The notes beneath the pieces are model-generated. The model was not told the origin of the DNA. It saw only the letters and a program-made list of their open reading frames with translations, and searched no databases. 64,000 bases of DNA from Camarhynchus parvulus (taxonomy: Eukaryota > Chordata > Aves > Passeriformes > Thraupidae), in contig NC_044573.1 of assembly GCF_901933205.1 (NCBI RefSeq), positions 53,315,493-53,379,492 on the forward strand. Direction: 5' to 3'. The translations under genes were made by a program, and so were the position numbers. This document shows, piece after piece, positions 13,063 through 26,290 of the stretch (position 1 is the stretch's first letter; each line of letters starts with the position of its first letter).

Positions 13063-15833
13063 AAATACTGAGCAGGCTTTTGGCAGGAGGATAATAAGGA
13101 CTCCAGAAGGAATTCAACATGATGCTTTTTTATCACGCTGCCAGGGTTTCATAGGAAAGATAGGGCTGTGGAAAACATTTTTGGTTGTGGTTCACAATAA
13201 CACCTATCATCTGCTTGCATGTGGGACTCCAGTGAGGAGCTACACAAATGCTTTGTGCCAGCCAGACAAAGCGGAGGTGACTCAAATGGCAGATTACTGC
13301 ATCTGTAAGAAAATGCTTGGGTAGGAGGCAGCCACCTGGACTAACAATTGTTTTTGTAACAGATACTCTCAGCAGAAAAGGTTTTTTAGGTCATTTGCAA
13401 AGTCGAGGAAGATAGGGGAGGAAAGGAGAGGTGGGGCAAGAGTTGGTGAAAGTTGGACAGCATTTTCAGAATCAGAGGTCTGAATTCAAAAGCCTGCCCT
13501 TGGAGAGGTATTAGGTACCTTTGATGGATTTGTTCCTAAAACTGCAAGACAATAACTAAAAAGGCTTTGATGTGAGGAAGCCAACCTCAGATACAGAAAT
13601 GTCTCAGGGTTAACATGCCTGTGCAGGTCTAAATTAGCAATAATATGACCCAGAGGAGAATGCATAGTACAGATCTGCCTGTTTTACTTTTCCTGCCCCC
13701 TCCTTCTGAATGTTAATCACACTTTTTTTTTTTTACTTTATTTTTCTATACACTAACTTCAGACCCTCATTTGTTGCTCAGTTCTCACTTCACCACTTGG
13801 GTGTATTTTGTTTCTGTTGTTCCATTGTGCTGGCTAAATAATGCAGGAAGACTAATAAATTCAAATATAATTTCTGATTGGTTTAGCATCAGTTTAACTA
13901 TCTAGAATAATTAGGTGTTATTGGATACTTTATATGATGAGTCCGTGATGTTTAGACTAGAAAATAATAAAATGCACTCAATTGATTAAGCTCTTTGTAG
14001 GAGTCTAAGAATTAGCATACTGTCTAATGGCAAATAATTTATAATTACCAAGAAGAGCTGATAAAAGGGTTCAGTGCTATTGACTGCCTGACTTGATAAC
14101 CTTGATCAGGAGACTTCATTAAAAGAAAAGTCCTAGCTTTTACACAACTCTGTAAAAGACATGAGATTACTTTAACACTTTGTCTCTTGAATGGGATGCT
14201 GCTGTTTTGACAGACAGTCCCAAAGTGCTGCCTTTGGAGACCACACATGCTCCAGATTGAGGGGCATGTTGCTAGGCTGACTGGCAACACGTTCCCAAGT
14301 GGAAGTTTTCCCTGCAAGTAAAATCTCTGTTTTGAAACTTAGTACAGGATATGTATAAAGCAACTTACTGCAAGATTTTGGCCTGCACTTCATTAACTAC
14401 ACTTGTCAGAGCAGGAAGATGAGTTCTGCAGTGGTATTTGCTGTACTCTGCAGACTGTAGTTGGAGACACAGTCTGGTTCCTTTCACACATTTCTCTGAA
14501 GTGACAGTTGTTTGAGCCAAATTTAAGGTTAGAGATAACTTGTAGAAATGTAGGGATAAGTAGATCACAGCTCTTGGGGTATACCTGTGGACACTTGATC
14601 TTTTCTAAATCAGAGAAAGGTGAATAAATATGACTTTCATGGAGAGGGAAAGGTTCTGCATGGAAACTGAAAGAAGTGGGCCAGGAAGGTCGTCAGCTCT
14701 GCCATTTAAATGTCTCTTTTCAAGCACATTCCTGTGGTTTAGTTGTGGTTGGCAGGTTCTCATTTAGTTTAGAATTGCCCCCATCTCTGACTGACAACAT
14801 TGGAACAAACTTCGGGTTGTTCTCTTGTTCTGATGTTGTGGGTCTGGGCACACCAGCCTTCTGCTTTGGCCCACACCCTCCCTAGTGAGCAGAGAGATCT
14901 AGTTAAGTATTTCACACATGAGTGAAGTAAGAAGAACCTGCGACTGTCTCTGGTGCATAGTGGACTTGCCACAGCCACAAATTTGTCATTTTAAGTCAAA
15001 ATGCAACAAACTTAAATGTTTTCATGCAAAGTTTTTGGCTTGCAGAACAGGTTAAAGATGATGAAGAAGGGCAAGATCCTGGTAGATTGAGGAGTGTTAT
15101 AAATGCGTCCTTTTAAAAAAAAATAAATATTTACTTATTTTAAATTGGCATGGATAAATATCACTGCTTTTGGAAGCTATAAAAACTTGGATTGTTACCC
15201 TCTGTTGCTGAAATTCTAAGATATTCAAAATGGACCCTTTGAATGTGTCATCCCTTCTGCCCTTGTTCTGACATAGCAGAACAATTGGTTTGAATGCTTG
15301 CCTCCAGCCATGCTCTCTTCAATCATCTAATCCAAGATTCTTGCAGTCAGGCCAAAGAGACAGAGCTTTGCAGAATACCTTTTATGGTTTTGAAGACACT
15401 TCTTAGGAGCACCGTGCTCAGGTGACATTTATATCTGGGCACTCAACAGACACCGATAGGAATGGGAATTGCTGTCACTCTTGCACAGAAATGGCTGTTT
15501 TCCCCATATTTTCACTGTGTTTGTGAGATGTCACTTTAGAAAGGCTGAAGCTATCATGATGGACTGTCTATCAAACCAGTGCAGCCAATCATATAGCAGC
15601 AAAAGAACTCTGCTTTGCTAAGAAACAGAACAATTCTCATTTTGCACTGGTTTTAACACTGGAGTGCAGTAGTTCGAATGTATCTTATCTGTCGCAAGGT
15701 ATTAGTCTGAATGAATGAGCAGAGGCTGGTTGTGTTTCATTCTAAGACGATAAAACTTTTCATGTGTCTGCTTCAGAGAACATATTTTAAACTCACATAT
15801 CTACAAATGAGAATATTAAAGTAAATTTGGAAG
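13063..15833. other. Single-copy noncoding DNA
   Basis: AT-rich sequence with no recognised gene or transposon. The stretch around 13850-14060 is unusually rich in TAAT/ATTA words and could be regulatory, but the density is less striking than at 18.1-18.4 kb and I do not call it. Confidence 0.5.
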
Positions 15834-15861
15834 TTGAAACTTTCAAACTTGAAAGTTTCAA
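15834..15861. repeat. Compact palindrome, 13-bp arms
   Basis: TTGAAACTTTCAA (15834-15846) is separated by AC from its exact reverse complement TTGAAAGTTTCAA (15849-15861). Each arm is itself palindromic except for its central base, so the 28-bp block has repeated TTGAAA/TTTCAA symmetry. It could bind a dimeric factor or simply be a chance AT-rich palindrome. Confidence 0.85.
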
Positions 15862-16874
15862 ATCTCCTTAAACCTTTGGGTTTTACATTTGTCTAACCAT
15901 AGTGCAGTATAAGTCTAATTTATATAGTAAAACAATTCAGCACATATATAGGAAATCCTTAAAATATCTTCAAAATAATGGTGACTATCTTATTGTAATA
16001 TAGAAAATCTATGAAAATAACACATACATAGTATACTACTAATACTAATAGTAAAAACTAACTGTTTTGAATAGATTCAAATACCTAAACTCATGTTATC
16101 TGACTGAGTTTGAAACAGAGAGAAGGTAGGAGTTCACATGAAGGAGCTATCATATCTAATAAACAAGATTCTTCCTGTTCTTGGAATGCCTGTTTTGATT
16201 TTATTTGCTCTTGCAGTTTATTTGAAGAATATCTCACTAAAGGTCACTGTGTGGGTGGCTTTCAAATATTTGGCATTTGCAATTGGTTCTATTCTCATTG
16301 GTCATATCAGTGATATCATGTGTTCTGTTTCCCAGACAAAATGAACTGACATATTTTGTCTGAGATCCTTGGGATGAAAATTCTCCTGAGCTAGTCATGC
16401 TAGGCTCCCTTTTTGCGCAGATATAGGCAGTTATAGAATATGAATCATGACCTCTTAAACAGATATTGAACAGATCTGCTAATGCACATCTAACAGAGTT
16501 TGCTTTCCTCCTTTATCTGCAAAGGGATCACAAATGGGTACAAATTTGATTACATTCATAGTAGAGAGTGCTGTAAAAATATTCTGCCAGAAACTTTGTT
16601 GTCCTTATAAGCTGGACATGGTAGAAACATGAACAACTATCTAGTGAAGAGTGATGGCCTAATACTCAGCAGGACTGAGTTCAAGTAAAGTAGATTTCAT
16701 CTCTGACTTCAGGCAGGTCATTTGAAGTCAGTTTCCCTGAAAGGAAGAAGTGCTTAACAGAGCTTCTCCCTCTCACAGGAACGTTGCTGTGATTAATGCA
16801 ATGGAGGCTGGGCAAGAATTCAAATGTCTGAAATACACTGTGTGTGCCATCTCAGAATGGAGGAAAAGTGATCC

Positions 16875-17705
16875 AATCTTTGAAAATGTTAGCACCCTCT
16901 GTTGCCTCTCTCGTAAGATGGAAACCTCTCCTGATCATCATGATCTTTCAAAGATGATTAAGACTGGCTTCACAATGGCTCTGGTCAGCTCCCTGAGCAT
17001 TTGTGGGTGCCTCCCATCAGGTCCCAGGGATGTGTGTATGCCATTTATCTAAGTGCTCCATATCTCCTTCACAAAGAATAAATTTTCCTTCCTCTGGAGC
17101 TTCCTCCTGGCCTCCAGTGTGTGGGATACCTGATACAAGCAGCTAAAAGAGATGCAGAAATCATGGTGAACTTGAACCCCTTTGTGGCTTTTGTAAAGAT
17201 CCACATTCCCATTCAGCAGCACCTTCACATTTTTCCCAGCATTCCTTTTGCTGCTGTTGTACCTGTATTAGCTTTTCTCATTGCCCTTCATGTAATTTGT
17301 CAGACTGAGATCCCTTTGGTCTTTGGCTTTCATAATCTCATCTCTGCACACTTGCACAGTGTGTTTTTTCCTCGTAGGTTGCCTGACCCCTGTTTGCCCT
17401 CCCTTGTACACTTCCTTGCCTTGTTGGTATTTGTCAGGAGCAGCTTGTTCATCCCTGCAGGCCTCCTATCACCTTTAGTCTGCAGGGCAGAACGAGTTGT
17501 TCTAGATATTGAAAGAGTCAGCCCATGAAAATCAATTAGGTCTCCTGGGCCCCTCTTCTGTCTGGGACTGTTTCTTTGGGATGCTTCCAAGCAGGTCCAT
17601 GAACCAAATCCTTCTCCTGAAGTCCATGGTTGTGACCCTGCCTTTTGCCTTGTTTCCTTCCATTAGTACTCTGAACTCTAACCTGTTTCATTTTATGAAC
17701 TTATG
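16875..17705 (-). mobile_element. CR1 LINE internal fragment (end of EN, linker, start of RT)
   Basis: On the minus strand this segment follows the internal CR1 ORF2 in order. Near 17705-17600 lies the end of the endonuclease region, reading like CR1's TLDFRRADFDLFRDLLGR (here TMDFRRRIW and related residues). At 17590-17330 is the endonuclease-RT linker, with the diagnostic RRPAGMNKLLL and the RGP start. At 17330-17120 is the GNEKS-like stretch followed by LLNG. Near 17040-16900 is the beginning of the RT region, reading GPDGRHPQMLREL and FERS. Frameshifts and stops interrupt the frame, so it cannot code for a functional protein. Neither the 5' end nor the CR1 3' end is attached, so it is an internal piece left by deletion, or old sequence decayed beyond recognition on its flanks. 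Boundaries are good to about 30 bp. Confidence 0.85.
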
Positions 17706-18045
17706 ATGCTGGCGTACATAATTCTTTTTAATTTTTTTAATACAAATTTAGCTGGTGCATATTTTCTAATCCATGACTGACCTCTGGCTCCATTTCCCAT
17801 TGCTCAGTTGGGACTGTACATGGATTTACCCTGCAATAATGTTGGAGTGGTTCTACAGGATCAAGCAACTTGGAATAAATCTGACCTGAGGTGAACATCA
17901 GTCTCCTCAGTCCCTGTAGCAGAACACTGACTTCTATTACACAGTCGTCTGAAGGATTCTCTGAAATTGTTTTGCGCCTCGAATACGTTTATTTTATTAA
18001 AGTAATGAAATAATACATGTTGAACAGCTCCTCAATGCCCTTTAT
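17706..18045. other. Short spacer between CR1 fragment and AT-rich block
   Basis: No recognisable gene or repeat. The missing part of the neighbouring CR1 endonuclease domain would be expected here on the minus strand, but I cannot see it, so it is deleted or decayed beyond recognition. Confidence 0.4.
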
Positions 18046-18430
18046 ATTAACAAAGCATGCATTATTTCATCTCTGTCTAATTAATACCCTGTTTAATAGG
18101 TATCTCACTTTATGTTAGGTTCCTGTATTCTTAAGAATTTCTACTAATTTAATTGAGAGCAGTCTCAAATTAATTGTATAATTAATCTTGTCAAATTAGG
18201 TAACATTCATACAGCACCTTATTAAAGAAACTTGAATATTTTAAATTACCATGCAATTAGGCGTTAATAAAGAAGTTCTTCCTCTGTATTGTTCTGCTTT
18301 ATATCACAAAGAAGGTAATTGCAATATAAATTGCAATATAAAAGCTAAGTTCTATAGTACATTAATAATTAGATACACATTATTCCCCACTAAAGCTTTT
18401 TCTCTTATTAATTCAATTGTAAAATGGATA
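18046..18430. promoter_or_regulatory. Candidate conserved noncoding element rich in TAAT/ATTA cores
   Basis: This 385-bp block is exceptionally rich in homeodomain-type cores. Examples are CTAATTAATACC near 18078, ACTAATTTAATTGAG near 18145, AAATTAATTGTATAATTAAT near 18168, GCAATTAGGCGTTAATAAAG near 18252, AATAATTAGATAC near 18364 and TTATTAATTCAATTG near 18407. Vertebrate developmental enhancers and conserved noncoding elements often look like this. No coding frame or transposon explains it. Base composition alone raises the count of such words, and conservation cannot be seen from one sequence, so this is an inference. Confidence 0.3.
18317..18340. repeat. Perfect 12-bp tandem duplication
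   Basis: AATTGCAATATA is present twice head to tail (18317-18328 and 18329-18340) with no mismatch, inside the TAAT/ATTA-rich block. Confidence 0.9.
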
Positions 18431-21400
18431 AGCCTTTTATAAAACAGGAACAATACACCCCCCAAAAAACTGGGAATGAACTATTGTGCTGACACCTGAA
18501 CAACAGGATGGCTAGAGCCCAAGCTGTTGCTTGAGTGAAATCTCAGAGAAGCTAGTTTTGTGCTGCAAGCAGCTTAAAGACTTCTGTGGCTGTGGAAAGC
18601 TTCATTTGCATCTCATGTTTAGGAATAAGTGTGTGTCTCAATTTCCTCACTGAGAGGGAAGAGGTGGGCTCCCTGGCATGCTCCTATGGATTACAGAGAA
18701 CAGCAGCCTCCTTGTAGAGCCTGAAAGAAGTGCCCCAGACACCCCTGGAGGTGACCATAAGACTGATGTGCAGGACCAGGGAATCGGAGGTGGCGGCTGT
18801 GATGTGGGAGAGAAGGGTGGGCAGGCTGAGGAGAGGGGAATGGATAATGAGAAGTGCTATCAATTTTTAATGAGTATATGGAAATTGTACTCAAGGTCAG
18901 AAAGCCCAAATACTATATTATATCTGTGGGTGCCAAAGAGATTTTCATTTATATAATATATTGGTCTAGTATTTTAAATCCTTAATCTTAGTGCCTGTAG
19001 GTGTGTGTACTAAAAGTGCCCATTAGATTAAATACTTGAGGAACAAGAAATATCTACACATGAATGCTGAATGAGTAAAACAGCCTTTCACATAGGGACA
19101 TATGCTTGGGTATAATGTGTGGGATACAATAAATTGCAGTGTCAGCCTTATATGTAGAATAGCCTGTTCTGATAAATTCAAAGTTTTTGCTGAGACGGAA
19201 AGCCATAAACTAGCAGTGTGAAGTCTGCTGTCACCAAATAGCAAACATTACTGGCCTCTTACAGGTGCATCACATGGGAGTCCACAAAGTTGTCCTTGTG
19301 AACATACTCTACCATGTGGCAGTGTATTACCTGTCCTGGGCAGATGACCATGGAAGACAAGGCTGGGAAGTGCAGTTTCTTCCCCCTCCTTCTTCTATCA
19401 GCCTTCTCCTCCATTTTCCCCAAGTAATATCACTCCTGGATTACCTGGAAGTGCACGAAGCCACTGTCTTTTGTATACATTTGAAAAAACTTTGTCAAAC
19501 CCTGCTGTAGCTCACTCAAGCATAGCTTCATGAATAACATCTCATCTGTTTTTTTTCTTTATTTACACAATTGAACAGGAGAAATGTGTTTTAAAATTGC
19601 ATCAATGAACATTTAAACAATATATGAACATTTAAAGTAAAGGGGGGAGAGGGAAGCAGGGAGAAGATGTTGAACTGAAACATTGCATTCAGCCTGACAC
19701 TAACTGTTCCCATTTGTTATTTGAGGCTAGACCTTTCTCATTGTCTTTGTATTTAGCTCTCTTTTTCCACAGAAAAAAACCTATTTCAGAACAGAAATCC
19801 ATGTTTTGAATCTTACCAAAAAAGCCGTCCTTCATTTTTCTTGGCTGAGACTAATCACCAAATGTGATCAGCATTTGCAAATAGGACTTATCCCCATCTT
19901 CTGTCCAAATCTACTGTCATTTCTTCTTGCTCTCTCTCTGTCACTATATTTTGTTTTAATTGTCTTTGTCTTTTTTTTTTGTTTTTTTAATTTCCTCTTT
20001 AATGATTAAGCTGGCATTGAGCATTTTTTGTCTAGCTCTGCCCTTAGGTTCCCATTATCCCTATGGCCAGCTATTAGACTGATTAGATTAGCTGATCTCT
20101 GGAATGGAGATCCATGCTGACGCTTCATGTTGTTTTGCAATAATAGGATGTTTATAGGATGCAATATCAAAGAAACCTTTTCCTGCTTACTCCCTTTTGA
20201 GGACATAACTTCCCGGATTTGTTCTTGGGTCATAGAGATTGTAATGAAACACCTAGTTGGTGCAGACAATGTGTAATAGTCCAAAGGACCATTAAAACCT
20301 AAGAGGGTAGGCAAATCTGCAAAATGCGAGGTTGGGAAAGCCTGCAAGTTCTCTTTTTCCAACAGAAGTGTGTTAGATAAGATGAGCTGCTGCCGAACAC
20401 TGATAAAAACTACAACAAGAATTCCAGGATTTCATAGCTCAGCAGGCAGCTTGTTGCCAACCTGAGGAGTGAGCGGCATGAGGAGATGGCTTCTGAAGAC
20501 AAGTAGGAGAAAAATGAAGAGCTTAGCACAACATGTTGAGAGAGACAACTTCAAAGTTTTAAGCACAAATGCTGATTTTTCACTGTAACGGCAAAAATAT
20601 CACACACTGTGAAAATCTAATGTGCTACACATCCATGTAGCTGTTACTTGAGTGAGTAATTGCTGTAGGAGTGACATTGTCATTACCTGATAACTCTTGG
20701 GCACTCAAACACTGAGCAGGAGCTATGTGGTCAGTGCAGAATGCAATGTTGAGAAGGTATCATGTTGGACTTCATCCATTATTTTCAGCCTGAATATAAT
20801 CTAAAGGCAGCAAAACTTGTATTTTTACAAGCATATGAGCCCTTTGCAACTCTCTCTGCCTCCTTGAAGGAGTGTGAGATTAAATGCTTGTCTGTTGCTA
20901 GTGATATTTTTCTTTGTAATTCAGTATGATTTAAATCAGATGGAGTTCATTTCTTGCTGCTTTTTTGCAGAGCTGTCATCCTGATTTGTTTGTGGGTTGT
21001 TGTTTCGGGGTTTATTTTTGCTGTGTATAATGATATCTGAATAACCCTTGTGCATTCCTTCTCCCCCACATAATCTGTAATATTGGCTATTCTGCACTGC
21101 GCTACTTCTCTTGGAGGTTTGACTTCAGTCCTGTCAGACACGCTGCTCAACCTGTCACTGCCCTCCCGCTGGCAAGACTGACAACACCAGACTCATCACA
21201 TCTTACCCTCCGAAGAGAAGGGGGGCAGAAAATGTCCCAGAAATGTACTTCTTCTGTTGCTTTTATTAAAATCAATCTTGCTCACCTGCAGGGTTTCTCT
21301 TTATTATTTTAAACATTTTTTCCCTCACAGTCATTCCACATTATCGTTCAATGTTAATAAAACTGATTGCTTGGCAGTGAGGAGAGAAAAAAAGCTTTTC

Positions 21401-24400
21401 ATCAGGTGTGTATTAGCAGAACATGCTGAGTCCAATTGCTGCCTCTTGCAGTTAGTCATTTGTTTCTTATGGCTTCTCTCCCTCCTCCTCACCATCTTAC
21501 CTTTAAAGTAAATGATTTCGGGAAGAGAAACCTGAACACAGATGCCAAGCCCTGGAGTTGTACTGCAGTCAACTGGATCACGGAGTGCACCTGTTTCCTT
21601 AGGGCCTAGAGCTGACCCATTTCTAGGCTGGGACTTGGACATGGTCTTGTCTTGAATCCTTCAAGTCTTTGTGCCATTGGCCGCAGAATTTAGCCTCATA
21701 AATTGCTAGTATCAGAATAATTTCTGAAGTGCAGGGAACTATACAGTGAACAGGGCAAGTTTACATAAATATCCAAACTTCCTTCAGTTTTTTTGGAAGC
21801 AAGATTTTTCATGGAGTGTTTGGTAATGCAAGAAAAGTCCTCCACTGACAACAACCCCTAAATTCATAATTTCTTTAAGATATTGATCTAGAGCAAACCT
21901 CATATTCATGTTCAAGTAATTAGCTTAAATGTTATCCAATTTTGTGATATACACAGAAAAAAATATTTGGTTAGGTCAGCCTGGTTCTGAAACATTCAGA
22001 GATTGTGGTATTTAGGGAGGAATTGAAGTGATGCTGTGTACAGCTTTCAGATCAGAGATGAGAGCAAAAAACTGAGGCTTGGGAGAGAACCTATTTATTT
22101 ATGCCACACTTAGATTCCTCCCCAGAGGTAATACCCGGCACCTGCCAGAAAAGGAAAGGTTGCTTAGCCTCCACCCTTTCATGAAACTCAAGAAAGTATG
22201 ATGAAATTCTGTTGTGAGTGTCAGCAAGCGCAGCACAGTGAGATTTTCTGACAAGCAAGTCGGACAGATGAAGTAGTTAGTTGTATGGGAACTGTGTGCT
22301 TGGATGGATAAGACTATTATGGCATGATGGATGGGCTGGGAGAAATAACATTTGCAAATTATTTTGAGGTGAACCAGTGAAAGTTTCACATGCCAGGTGT
22401 TTTGGAGAACAGAAGGCTGATGTGGGTTTTTTCATAAGTACAGATTTCTCATGGATCTATGGACATGTGACTAGTGTTTCCTCTTTTGAGTGAAAGTGAA
22501 CCATGTAGGTCCAAAATATGTCCCAGCTTCTAATTTGCCATATATACTTCCATAAGGAACTTTGGCTCGCTCAGTTTTCTCACTAAAGACCTTGAAGTGG
22601 TCCAGTCCTACAGCTGCTGTTGAGCATAAACACTCAGCTCTCTGCTGCTGTTCTGAACCATGCCGTTTTCAGAGGAAATAGCTTTTCTGCTCTTCCCAAC
22701 TTCACAAACCATTCTTTTAAACAGAAAGTGAGTCAGCACATACATTCTGCTGTCATATAGAGTAACTGCCCTGCCACTGTCAAATCTCAGATTTGGTCTC
22801 TTTCTTCCCTCTCTTTGTCACTGTTACAATTCCTCGTGACTCCAGCAACAGGACAGCCCTGACTGCTCTTCCAGGCCCTCCCAATAACATGTCTGCAGGG
22901 AACACGCCTGTGAAAATGGCACGAGAAGGTCCAGCATGAAGCTTTCCTCCTGGACATTGCTATAAATGAGACCTGGGAGGGGAGAATGGGGATTTGGTCC
23001 TTTCCAAATATTGTCATCTCTCCAAGAGGCTCAGCAGCAGCCTAGATTCTGCTCAGTATGGGTATGGCCCTGTTCAATGCAGCACAAATGGATTACACTG
23101 GCCATACTGAATCCATATGGCAGCTCAGACAAAGCCTGCATATCATGAAGGATGCCAGGTCACTGAAGACATGTAGAGTTCAGTAGGGACTTCAGAATGA
23201 AAATTTCCCTTAAAGCAATTCTGTCTTTGTGAATCTGCTTTCAGTTTCTTTCAATGTGTATCTATAGAAACTGGTCTGGAGGATTGTCTACCCCAAAGAT
23301 TTGAGATACGATAACATTTCCGTACTCTCATTTCATTTCCTCATTTGGTGGCAAAGGAAAGCAACTTTGAACCATTGTCATAGCAATAGCTGCTTCCGTA
23401 AGATTTTGGAGCTGTCTGCTCAGAACAGCATTAAACCAACACAGCAACAATACAGGGTGCAATATGTCATATTAAATTTGAGTCAGCCCACTAAGCTTTC
23501 ATCTTGGTACTCCTAACAATTTGCTGTCCTTCAGAAATGGTCCTGGTTGATAGAAGCTCCCTGAGACTGGCATGCACATTCTGGGATTTTTCCCATACTG
23601 CAGGACAGGAGATAGTCCAGTGAAGCAGAAAACATAATTTGCTTTGCTTAAAACCACCTGCTCCCAGTTGATTATGATTTTTTCCTGTGAAGATTTTATT
23701 TGGAGAGAGAGATTTGAAGAAGGCAGGAGGGGGAGAATGAAAGGCAAACACCTGACATTTCAGAGAACCTGAACATTAAAGACAACAGTGATCTTCTTAT
23801 GCATGCAAGACTTTACAGAACCATCAGTGTTTCTCACTATGCCACTACCAATTAAGGGCAGAGCTGAAAGCTCTGTGCTTTGCAGTGCTACGCACAGAGC
23901 AGGAGAATACCACCTGGGTGGTTGCTACAAGCAAACGTAGTTACTGAAAAAGATCTAAAAGGACAATATTGGATATTTGGGGTTTGATACCTGGATTATT
24001 TACACGGGGTCTCCGTGGTTAGGACAAAAACGTCTTCCATTTTAAAGGTCAGGAAATGCCATCCAGCCTATCCAGTCATGCTAGATAGAAAATGAACATA
24101 CTAGGATACCAGCTGATTACTTGACCTTGCAGTACTTCTGTGGGCACAGGAAGCGCTCAGAGAGCAAACAAATAAACGGATGGATGATGAGGCAGGGTGA
24201 AAGGAAAGAAGGAGCATCCCCTCAAGGAATTTCACAGATTTGTCATGAAATATTGGATAGCAAGATTAGTCCAAAACTCCAGAAGTCACAATGCCCCATG
24301 ATTGAGCCCTTGTCATTTTTCTTTTTAATAGTTAAGAATTTAGGAGTGGGAGACTTTTGTTTTTGTTTGTTTTGGTTTTTTTTAATTTCTGCCTTCATTC

Positions 24401-26290
24401 TAGAGAGCACCAACTACTGAAAGCAATCCTCTAGAGAAAAAATATTGATTTCCCCCCTGTTCTTCATTCTCTTTGAACTCCACAACTTCCCTAATTCCCC
24501 CAGGGAGCAATTCTCTTCCCTACAGAGCTACACTCAGTTTCAAAATTGACTTGAAAACAAGAAAACAAAAATCTGCCTTTCTTTTTCTTGTGTTCTAAAA
24601 GTTCTGACAAGGGCCTTTCTCCAGAGAGCCATCTTCTTCAATCTCTTTGTGTTTACTGTCACCTGCTAGCATTTTGTTCTGCCTTAAGCAGACAGTAAGC
24701 TAGCTGTGCTGTTTTCTTTTCGTGACTTCCTCCACCCTCTGGCAGCATCCCACTAAATGTATCTGAATCTGGTCTTCAGCTGGATCTCTCTTGATTGCCC
24801 TGACTGTTTTTCTGTAACCAGAACATTCAGATTATTTCATGGATGGGTCTCTGTAATGGCTTCCTTTTTTCTCTGCCTTTCTCTCTTTTTCTCTTTCAGT
24901 TTGTTCCACATCTAGGAAAGATTAGAGGCCATGACTGTGTGTAGGGTAACACGCAGGAGCTTTCTCTAGTGAGAGACCCACTATTAATCTATTGTAGGAA
25001 TCTCTTAGTTCTACTGGAGTTCTGTATTAAATTACCTGGATACTTAATTAGACAGACTTAATTTGATTTTAAATATCCACATGACTCATGCAATCATTAT
25101 TCAGCTTCTTGCAACTTGCCTCTGCCTATGATATACTCTGAGGGTAGTGACACATGCACAGAGGCAAAAAAGGTCTGTTACTCTAAGCATCATGTCAATG
25201 CTGTTTCATGGAATATTTTAAGATCCTCAGGCAAGCAGGCCTTTCCCTGAAATCAAAAGCATTATCAAAATACTGTCTCATTTCCTTAGCTGTATACACT
25301 AGCCAAGTTTCCTCAGCAGGCCTGGGGCCAGAATGCTGTTTGAAGCACGTACCTGGGTATGAGATCCTATGTGTAGCACACCTTTATGAGGTCAGAGACC
25401 TCTGTTCAGCTGCCATAGGCTTGAAAGCTGGTTTGCTTCTGTCTCTGCAGTAATTCACTTTCCTGTGCTACAGCTTCATAGGCACCTAGATAAATGGCTT
25501 GCTCCTTCTACAGCACATTGTGAATGAAAGACCTAACAGAAAGGTTTCGGAAGAAATTTTTCTAGTTAGCAGAAAATATATACAAATCTGGATCAAGAAC
25601 ATGTATGCTTTTCACATCTCTTTCATGACATGCTGTTTTTGTTTTCTGGTGCAATTATATATTTTCATGATTGTGGTTCATCATGACTTTCCCTCTGGAA
25701 TATGGCATGTGTTGCAACTTTCCCAGTCAGCTTTTTTGCCCATTGTCAGATGGATATTCAATTTCTAAAAAGCTGGTGCTCTTGCTGTTAACCCTGCTTG
25801 CTTGCTTTGTCAAAAATGCTACTCTGAGAGAGCCCTTTATTTTGCTTGTACAAAAATTTTCTTCTTTCCTGGGGATGACCCAGGCAGAACTCTTTCCTTT
25901 CCAGGCAAACATCAGCCTTTGTACAAACATGTCACAAGGACTGATGGCAGGCATTTGGTAAATTTGATAAGATCACGACATAGTAAGACACAAGTTATTC
26001 TATGACAACAGTGTTATACGCAGAAATGTTCAAACTGAAGTAGGTTCCAGCTGTAGAAATAATGGAGGAAGCTCTCCAGAGAATCTATGTAGTGAGTGAT
26101 TTCTTGGGTTCCTTCTGACAATAATCTGAGTAATTTCTCTATTAATTAGCTCTGCTTCTAAACCTGAATGGCACAATGTCACTGAATAACCTCTGAGCCC
26201 ATGTCCCATGTTGTCTTTGAAGCTGTTGTGAAAGAAGATAACTATCTACTAAAACCTGTTTGATGGAAAAAAAATCCAATCACTCTCTCG
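18431..26290. other. Single-copy noncoding DNA, about 7.9 kb
   Basis: I find no gene, LINE or LTR in this long stretch. Minus-strand frames at 20006-20362 (118 codons) and 21331-21642 (103 codons) carry no domain that I recognise. The AT-rich part near 24960-25100 has several TTAATT words but no other mark. This is consistent with a repeat-poor bird intergenic region or intron. Confidence 0.55.

Noticed and set aside
17121..17528. Plus-strand open frame of 135 codons with hydrophobic stretches
   Set aside because: It lies antisense to the minus-strand CR1 linker region. Its membrane-like appearance comes from reading the complement of the Lys/Arg-rich CR1 sequence.
20006..20362. Minus-strand 118-codon frame as a possible gene fragment or retrocopy
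   Set aside because: I recognise no family, no poly(A) tail or target duplication accompanies it, and frames of this length are common here.
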